Positions 59,312-64,000 of a stretch of 64,000 nt of DNA are shown here, one piece after another. The notes below the pieces were generated by a model. The model saw only the letters and a program-made list of their open reading frames with translations. It did not search any database and had not been told where the DNA came from. This DNA comes from Streptomyces sp. NBC_01498 (lineage in GTDB: Bacteria > Actinomycetota > Actinomycetes > Streptomycetales > Streptomycetaceae), in the NCBI RefSeq assembly GCF_036327775.1, contig NZ_CP109598.1:992001-1056000 (forward strand), read 5' to 3'. Every line of letters begins with the position of its first letter. Within the stretch, counting starts at the first letter, position 1. A program made the translations under genes and the position numbers.

Positions 59312-60523
59312 CTACCACCGCACCGGCAGACCCCGCACCCCACGGATCAGCATTCCGGGCAGCCAGTCCAGCGGCCCCTTGTCCGGGTCGAGGGTCAGGT
59401 CGGGGCAGCGTTCGAGAAGGGTACGGATCGCGATCCGGGCCTCCAGGCGCGCGAGTGGCGCGCCGAGGCAGTGGTGGATGCCGTGCCCGAAGGCGAGATG
59501 TCCGTGGTTGCGGCCCTTGGCGCCGGTGGCGGTGGCCGTCGGGGTCCGTCGGATGTCGAAGCGGTCCGGGGCCGGGTAGCGCGCGGGGTCACGTCCGGCT
59601 GCGCCGAGCCCGACCAGTACCACCTCGTACGCGGGGATGACCGTGCCGCCGATGGTGACCGGCTCGCGGGTGAAGCGGGCGGTGCCGTTCAGGACCGGGC
59701 CGTCGTAGCGCAGCATCTCCTCGATCGCGCCGTCCAGCAGCCCGAAGTCGTCGCGCAGGGCGGCCAGTTGGTCGGGATGACGGAGCAGGGCCCGGACGCC
59801 GTTGGTGATGAGGTTGACCGTGGTCTCATGACCGGCGATCAGCAACAGATAGGCCATCGAGCGCAGTTCGGCGGCGGAGAGCCGGTCACCGTCCTCGGCC
59901 CGGGTGCGCAGCAGCGCGGAGATCAGATCGTCGGAGGGACCGGAGCACCGTTTGTCCTCTATCAACTCGTCGAAATAGGCGCCGAGTTCATGGACCGCGG
60001 TGTGTTCGCCGGTGGAGGAGGCGGGGGCCACGATCTCCGTCGACCAGGCGCGGAAGATCTCGCGGTCGGCGGCGGGCACCCCGAGGAGTTCGCAGATGAC
60101 GGTGATCGGCAGCGGATACGACAGGGAGTCGACCAGATCGCCGTGGCCCGCGGGGAGCATGGCGTCGATCAGCCGGTCGGTGAGGTGCTGGACGCGTTCC
60201 CGTAACCCGGCGACTCTACGCGCGGTGAACTCGCGGGCGACGAGCCGGCGCAGACGGGTGTGGTCAGGTGGGTCGGCCACCAGCAGATTCGGGCCGATGA
60301 CCCGTTCGTCGAGCATCGTGCGGCCCACCGTGGCCGGGGACTTGGAGAGCCGGGGGTCGGCGAGCGCGGCGCGCGCCTCGTGGTGTCCGACGATCAGCCA
60401 GAGCAGGTCGCCGGTGGGCGTACGGATCTGGTGAACCGGCCCGGACGCACGCAGCTTCGCGTAGTACGGGTACGGATCGGCGGTGAAGTCGGGCCCGTAC
60501 GCCCCCAGATCGACAACGGTCAC
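59312..60523 (-). CDS. Cytochrome P450
   Basis: A 403-aa class I bacterial P450. Heme-binding motif FGHGIHHCLGAPLARLE with Cys352, I-helix AGHETT, ExxR in EEMLRYDGP, and PDHTRLRRLVAREFTARRV in the N-terminal half. It lacks a membrane anchor and is close to CYP105/107 types by eye. No ferredoxin is encoded next to it, so electrons must come from elsewhere. There is no biosynthetic cluster around it. GTG start at 60523. Confidence 0.92.
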   Translation of the reverse strand: MTVVDLGAYGPDFTADPYPYYAKLRASGPVHQIRTPTGDLLWLIVGHHEARAALADPRLSKSPATVGRTMLDERVIGPNLLVADPPDHTRLRRLVAREFTARRVAGLRERVQHLTDRLIDAMLPAGHGDLVDSLSYPLPITVICELLGVPAADREIFRAWSTEIVAPASSTGEHTAVHELGAYFDELIEDKRCSGPSDDLISALLRTRAEDGDRLSAAELRSMAYLLLIAGHETTVNLITNGVRALLRHPDQLAALRDDFGLLDGAIEEMLRYDGPVLNGTARFTREPVTIGGTVIPAYEVVLVGLGAAGRDPARYPAPDRFDIRRTPTATATGAKGRNHGHLAFGHGIHHCLGAPLARLEARIAIRTLLERCPDLTLDPDKGPLDWLPGMLIRGVRGLPVRW

Positions 60524-60941
60524 CCCGTCAGATTACGACGCTCCGGCGCGCGCCGCCGCACGCGCGGTCATATGAGCGGTCATGAGTGCTCGTGAGCGGT
60601 TGTGTGCGCTGTCTTGTGTGCGCGGTCTTGTGTGCGCGGTCTTGTGAGCGGTCGCCCGGGGACTCGTGAGTGCGCGCGTGCGGACGGTCGCGGGGTGGGT
60701 CGCGAGGGCGCGCGTGCGGCTCGTGCGGACGGTCAAGCGGCGTGTGCGGACGGTCGTGCGGGCGCGTGCCGAGGGGGTGCGCGCCGCGCGTGGGGTCGCA
60801 CGCGCCCGGCGGCACCGAGGTGACGTCACCCCACGTCGAAGGAAGGCCCGGGGATCGGTCCGGGAACGGGTCGGGGGATGCGTAGAGGGATCAGTCCGGG
60901 GATCGGTCCCGGGTCGGGGGTGGTGGGCCGGGGGTGGTGGC
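60524..60941. repeat. Intergenic region with 14-bp tandem repeats
   Basis: About 418 bp with no supported gene. GTGTGCGCGGTCTT is repeated three times (60602-60643; first copy with one change), followed by many GTGCGGACGGTC-like units to 60760. The remainder is GGGATCGGTCCGGG-type repetition. The P450 promoter should lie at its left end. Confidence 0.55.
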
Positions 60942-61625
60942 TCAGGGCGTGTCCCGGCCGTCCGTCACCAGGTCGGCGTCGTGGACCAACAGGGCTATCT
61001 GCACCCGGTTGTTGAGCCCCAGCTTGGCCAGCACGCGGGACACGTGCGCCTTCACGGTGGGGACGCTCATGTACAGCTCCGCCGAGATCTCCGCGTTCGA
61101 CCTGCCGCGCCCCACGGCGAGCGCCACGTCCCGCTCACGCTCACCGAGACGGGCCAGCCGGCCGGTCGCGGTGTTCTTCCGCGCGCCGCCCGGTGTTCCC
61201 GCGACATGGAGCATCAACTGGCGGGTGACGGCCGGGGAGAGCACGGGCTCGCCCGCCGCCACCTGCCGTACCGCCGAGACGATCTCGGCCGGCGGTGTGT
61301 CCTTCAGGACGAACCCGGCGGCGCCCGCGCGCAGCGCCCGCAGTACCTGCTCGTCCGCGTGGAACGTGGTGAGGACGATGACTTCGGGCGCTCCGGCGCG
61401 CGCCCGCAGCCGCTCGGTGGCGGTGAGACCGTCCATCACGGGCATGCGGATGTCCATCAGCACGACGTCCGGAGCGCGTTCCCGGACGAGTTCCTCGACC
61501 TGGGCGCCGTCGGACGCCTCGCCGACGATCTCGATGCCGTCCGCTCCGCCCAGCATGAAGGTCAGCCCCGCGCGTACGAGCGCGTCGTCGTCGACGATGA
61601 GCAGCCGGACGGTCGTGGTCGTCAT
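60942..61625 (-). CDS. NarL/LuxR-family response regulator
   Basis: A 227-aa response regulator. The receiver has VDDD at the acidic pocket, the phosphoacceptor Asp58 in VVLMDIRMP and the Lys of FVLKDTP. The C-terminal LuxR HTH reads LGERERDVALAVGRGRSNAEISAELYMSVPTVKAHVSRVLAKLGL. It follows its histidine kinase with a 4-bp overlap (ATGA). Its target genes are unknown. Confidence 0.92.
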   Translation of the reverse strand: MTTTTVRLLIVDDDALVRAGLTFMLGGADGIEIVGEASDGAQVEELVRERAPDVVLMDIRMPVMDGLTATERLRARAGAPEVIVLTTFHADEQVLRALRAGAAGFVLKDTPPAEIVSAVRQVAAGEPVLSPAVTRQLMLHVAGTPGGARKNTATGRLARLGERERDVALAVGRGRSNAEISAELYMSVPTVKAHVSRVLAKLGLNNRVQIALLVHDADLVTDGRDTP

Positions 61626-62845
61626 GGGGACCACGGTAGCCAGGCCCGGACGGCGAATCCGCCGTCGCCCGTGGGGCCGTGCTCGAACCGGCCCCCGGCC
61701 AGGGTGGCGCGTTCGGTCAGCCCGATCAGCCCCTGGCCGGATCCCGGCACGTCGGGGACCGGCCCGCGCGGTGCCTCGTTGCGTACCTCGACGGTGAGTC
61801 CGTCGCCCGGTCCGCCGCTCACGAGGACGGTCGTGGCGGTGCCGGGGGCGTGCTTGCGCGCGTTGGTGAGCCCCTCCTGGGCGATGCGGTAGGCGGTGCG
61901 GCCGGTGGTGGAAGATACGGCGGCCGGGTCCGCGACGCCGCGGTCGAGGGTGACGTTCATCCCGGCCTCGCGGGACTCCTCGACCAGGGCGTCCAGGGTG
62001 GCGAGGGTGGGCTGCGGACGCTCGCCCTCGTCGCCGGGCGCACGCAGCACGCCGATGATCGTCCGCAGGTCCTGGAGCGCCTCGTGCGCGCTGTCCCGGA
62101 TCACGCCCGCGGCCCTGGCCACCTCGGCGGGGGGCGCGTCGGGTCTGAACTCCAGCCCGCCCGCGTGCACGCTGAGCAGCGACAGCCGGTGCGCCAGCAC
62201 GTCGTGCATCTCGCGGGCGATCGCCTCACGGGCCAGGCGCTGCGCCTGCTCGGCCCGGAGCGCGGCCTCGGTCTCCGCCCGTACGGCGCGTTCGCGCAGC
62301 GCGAGGACCAGTTGGCGGCGGGACCGTACGAGCATGCCCGAGGCGAGTGCGAGCAGGACGAGGAGCGCTCCGACGACGACCGAGACGAACCGGGACTCGG
62401 TCGGGTCGGGGCGCAGGTACGCCTGGGCGGTCATGCTCACCAGGGCCAGCCCCGCGACGTACGCCACGGGCTTGACCGGCCGGTGGACGGCCAGACCGAC
62501 GAGCGCCACCAGCACCGCGCCGCTCGCGGTCGGCGCGACGACCTGCACGAAGACGAGGCAGACGGTCAGGCCCAGGGGCCGGCTCCGCCGTACCCAGAGC
62601 GTGCAGCAGGCCAACAGACCGATCAGCAGATCGGCCATGATCAACATCTCGTCGTTGCCAGCTCGTTCGGCGGCGTCCAGCGCGAGCATGCCGACGAACG
62701 CGGCGAAGAGGAAGAGCATCAGGTCCACGGCCCAGTCGCGTACGGTCCGCCGGGGCCGGCGCACGCCCCCGGTCCCGCCGGAGGCGTGCTCGGCGGGCCC
62801 CGCCATGGCCGAGGGCAGCAGCCAGGAGTACTCCGTACGCGTCAT
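61622..62845 (-). CDS. Histidine kinase, HisKA_3 type
   Basis: A 407-aa membrane sensor. Several hydrophobic helices span residues 38-172. The HisKA_3 phosphoacceptor is His214 in REMHDVLAHRLS, followed by an HATPase domain (NARKHAPGTATTVLVSGG, GSGQGLIGLTERATLAGG). There is no large extracellular loop, so the signal is probably sensed in the membrane. The likely -10 TAGATT lies 6 nt before the ATG, suggesting a leaderless transcript. Confidence 0.9.
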   Translation of the reverse strand: MTRTEYSWLLPSAMAGPAEHASGGTGGVRRPRRTVRDWAVDLMLFLFAAFVGMLALDAAERAGNDEMLIMADLLIGLLACCTLWVRRSRPLGLTVCLVFVQVVAPTASGAVLVALVGLAVHRPVKPVAYVAGLALVSMTAQAYLRPDPTESRFVSVVVGALLVLLALASGMLVRSRRQLVLALRERAVRAETEAALRAEQAQRLAREAIAREMHDVLAHRLSLLSVHAGGLEFRPDAPPAEVARAAGVIRDSAHEALQDLRTIIGVLRAPGDEGERPQPTLATLDALVEESREAGMNVTLDRGVADPAAVSSTTGRTAYRIAQEGLTNARKHAPGTATTVLVSGGPGDGLTVEVRNEAPRGPVPDVPGSGQGLIGLTERATLAGGRFEHGPTGDGGFAVRAWLPWSP

Positions 62846-62857
62846 ACGACCAATCTA
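62846..62857 (-). promoter_or_regulatory. Possible leaderless promoter of the two-component operon
   Basis: The minus strand reads TAGATT (62852-62857), then GGTCGT, then ATG. The distance would place initiation at or next to the start codon. No good -35 is visible. Confidence 0.4.
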
Positions 62858-62970
62858 GGCAGGTGGCGCGGGGCACGGAGTCTGCCGGGCGGAGCCCGAT
62901 ACCAAAGTCGCGGGAGAATCGACTTGGGGCCCGGGGCCGGCGGTTCCGCGTGGATCCGGCCGGACCCGCC

Positions 62971-63000
62971 CCGGTCCGCTCCGGTCCGCTCCGGTCCGCT
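62971..63000. repeat. Three tandem CCGGTCCGCT decamers
   Basis: Three perfect copies of CCGGTCCGCT in the 194-bp gap between the histidine kinase gene and allantoicase. Confidence 0.7.
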
Positions 63001-63039
63001 CCGCCGCACAGCCTCCGGCTCGGACACCGGCGCCCCGTG

Positions 63040-64000
63040 TCAGCCGCCCAACTCCCGGTGGCGTTCGGCCAGTCGGGCCGCCCCGTCGTCGGTGAGGGAA
63101 CCGAAGAGGCGCAGCCGGGAGATGCCGCCGTCGGGGAAGATGTCGATCCGGACCTGGCGGGCGGTGACCGGGCGGTCGAGGACGAAGCGGTGAACGCTGT
63201 CGGGCTGGAGCCGCGTACGCGCCAGGATCTCGGTCCAGTCCCCGCCCGGCCCGGCCCCCGTCGCGCCGCCCGGTCCGGCGTCCGCGTCAGCGCCGGCACC
63301 GGTGCCGGTGCCGGGACCTGTGTCCGCAGCGGTGCCGTGTTCGCTGTCCGCATCGGTGCCGGGACCGGCGTGGGGATCGGTGCCGGGGCCGGCGTCGCGG
63401 ACCGAGAGCGCCGCCCAGCCCGCCGCGTTGCCCTTCAGGTAGGCCGTGTCGATCTCGACGGCGCGGATCTCGGACCGCTCGGCGAGCGCGTACCGGATCC
63501 AGTCGTGACCCGTGTCGCGGCGACGGCGGGTCTCCCAGCCGTCGTCCATCTGCCGTGAACGGCCGGGCCGGATGGTGTTCGTGGCCGGTGAGTAGAAGCG
63601 GTCGGACGCGTCCTCCACCCGGCCGCCGTTCTCCAGCGCGACGAGGTCGAACGTGCCGAGGGCGGCCAGCCAGCCCGGGTCGGGCGCGGTCTCGCCGTAC
63701 ACCCGCAGCCGCGCGATGCCGCCGTCGGGATGCTGGTTGACCCGCAGATGGGTGAACCGGCGCCCGGCCCCGTCGGAACCGACGCCGGCCGCAGCACCGA
63801 CGCTGAAGCCGTTGGCCGCGTGCCCGCCAACGACCGTACGCGGTACGAGAGTTGTCCAGGGCACCCCGTCGGCCAGCAACTCCTCCGGGGACGGGGAGCC
63901 GGGCAGCGACGTCGCCTCGATCGACACCGCGCGCGGGTAGTTGCCGCGGAAGTGGGCGGTGTCGACCACGATCCCGCGTACGACTCCGGGCACGCCGAGC
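63040..64000 (-). CDS. alc: Allantoicase, 5' end outside window, with a Gly/Asp/Thr-rich insertion
   Basis: Hydrolyses allantoate to ureidoglycolate and urea in purine breakdown. At least 320 residues are in the window; the frame remains open at the edge, and roughly 50 N-terminal residues should be missing. Both repeated jelly-roll-like domains are visible (VDTAHFRGNYPRAVSIEA, VNQHPDGGIARLRVYGE and VEIDTAYLKGNAAGWAALS, IDIFPDGGISRLRLFGSL). Between AALSVRDA and DWTEILARTRLQP lies an extra run of about 50 residues (DAGPGTDPHAGPGTDADSEH..), not found in the family. Confidence 0.88.
   Translation of the reverse strand, partial: LGVPGVVRGIVVDTAHFRGNYPRAVSIEATSLPGSPSPEELLADGVPWTTLVPRTVVGGHAANGFSVGAAAGVGSDGAGRRFTHLRVNQHPDGGIARLRVYGETAPDPGWLAALGTFDLVALENGGRVEDASDRFYSPATNTIRPGRSRQMDDGWETRRRRDTGHDWIRYALAERSEIRAVEIDTAYLKGNAAGWAALSVRDAGPGTDPHAGPGTDADSEHGTAADTGPGTGTGAGADADAGPGGATGAGPGGDWTEILARTRLQPDSVHRFVLDRPVTARQVRIDIFPDGGISRLRLFGSLTDDGAARLAERHRELGG
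63243..63392 (-). repeat. Tandem repeat inserted in the allantoicase gene
   Basis: Irregular units resembling GGTGCCGGGACCGGCG, with 6- and 12-bp sub-periods, add about 150 bp in frame. They encode the Gly/Asp/Thr/Ala insertion between conserved strands of domain 2. Confidence 0.6.

Noticed and set aside
59312..60523. P450 plus PaaI thioesterase as a natural-product cluster
   Set aside because: No synthase, transporter or tailoring genes surround them.

Overview
The window looks like chromosomal DNA of a Streptomyces or a very close relative. G+C is very high, third codon positions are almost all G or C, many genes start with GTG (one with TTG), same-strand genes often overlap by 4 bp (ATGA/GTGA), and the content is typical of that genus: crotonyl-CoA carboxylase/reductase, the ethylmalonyl-CoA pathway, PadR, XRE and LuxR regulators, and F420/LLM enzymes. 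I saw no rRNA, tRNA, CRISPR array, insertion sequence, phage gene or natural-product assembly line. Calls rest on reading translated sequence by eye; family names come from recognition, not from a search.

Layout. (1) 1-10843: the end of a GNAT acetyltransferase, a HEAT-repeat protein, then a tandem 3-hydroxyacyl-CoA dehydrogenase, a TetR regulator and the ethylmalonyl-CoA operon ccr-meaA-mcl-mch-mcd. These genes assimilate acetyl-CoA and supply ethylmalonyl- and methylmalonyl-CoA. (2) 11012-12503: psd and pssA for phosphatidylethanolamine, closed by a large bidirectional terminator. (3) 12579-17691 (-): a complete branched-chain amino-acid type ABC importer. (4) 17692-30299: a repeat-rich non-coding stretch, then glycerate kinase, Nudix, a secreted protein, sirtuin, two alkylation-repair genes, an FAD oxidoreductase, an IMPase-like phosphatase and a GGT-like protein. 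(5) 30387-31408: PadR and its membrane partner. (6) 31457-36287 (-): a reductive-pyrimidine/hydantoin catabolic operon (beta-ureidopropionase-like amidohydrolase, aminotransferase, hydantoinase, LLM oxidoreductase). (7) 36659-47292: mixed genes including a divergent XRE/methionine aminopeptidase pair inside a perfect 23-bp palindrome, a second GGT, exonuclease III and a pcaDC fusion. (8) 47297-58761: a sugar or cyclitol uptake and catabolism locus (two paralogous binding proteins, permease, ATPase, ROK kinase, SIS isomerase, class II aldolase, GntR regulator, divergent Gfo/Idh dehydrogenase). (9) 58840-64000: PaaI thioesterase, P450, a two-component system and allantoicase, which runs off the window.

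How the parts work together. Region 1 turns acetyl-CoA and crotonyl-CoA into C4-C5 CoA esters. Regions 6 and 9 point to salvage of nitrogen from pyrimidines and purines. Region 8 is a self-contained import and breakdown system whose substrate cannot be named from sequence. Its GntR repressor probably binds TGTCAGGACA-like palindromes between gntR and the dehydrogenase gene. A near-identical palindrome lies about 40 kb away, just before the first gene of the amino-acid importer, so one regulator may control both. Other strong signals are nested palindromes at the ccr promoter, the XRE/map palindrome, a recent tandem duplication that copied the 3' end of the glycerate kinase gene, and a 36-bp minisatellite read in frame upstream of the ROK kinase gene. 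Low-complexity insertions also occur inside or at the ends of several otherwise conserved proteins.
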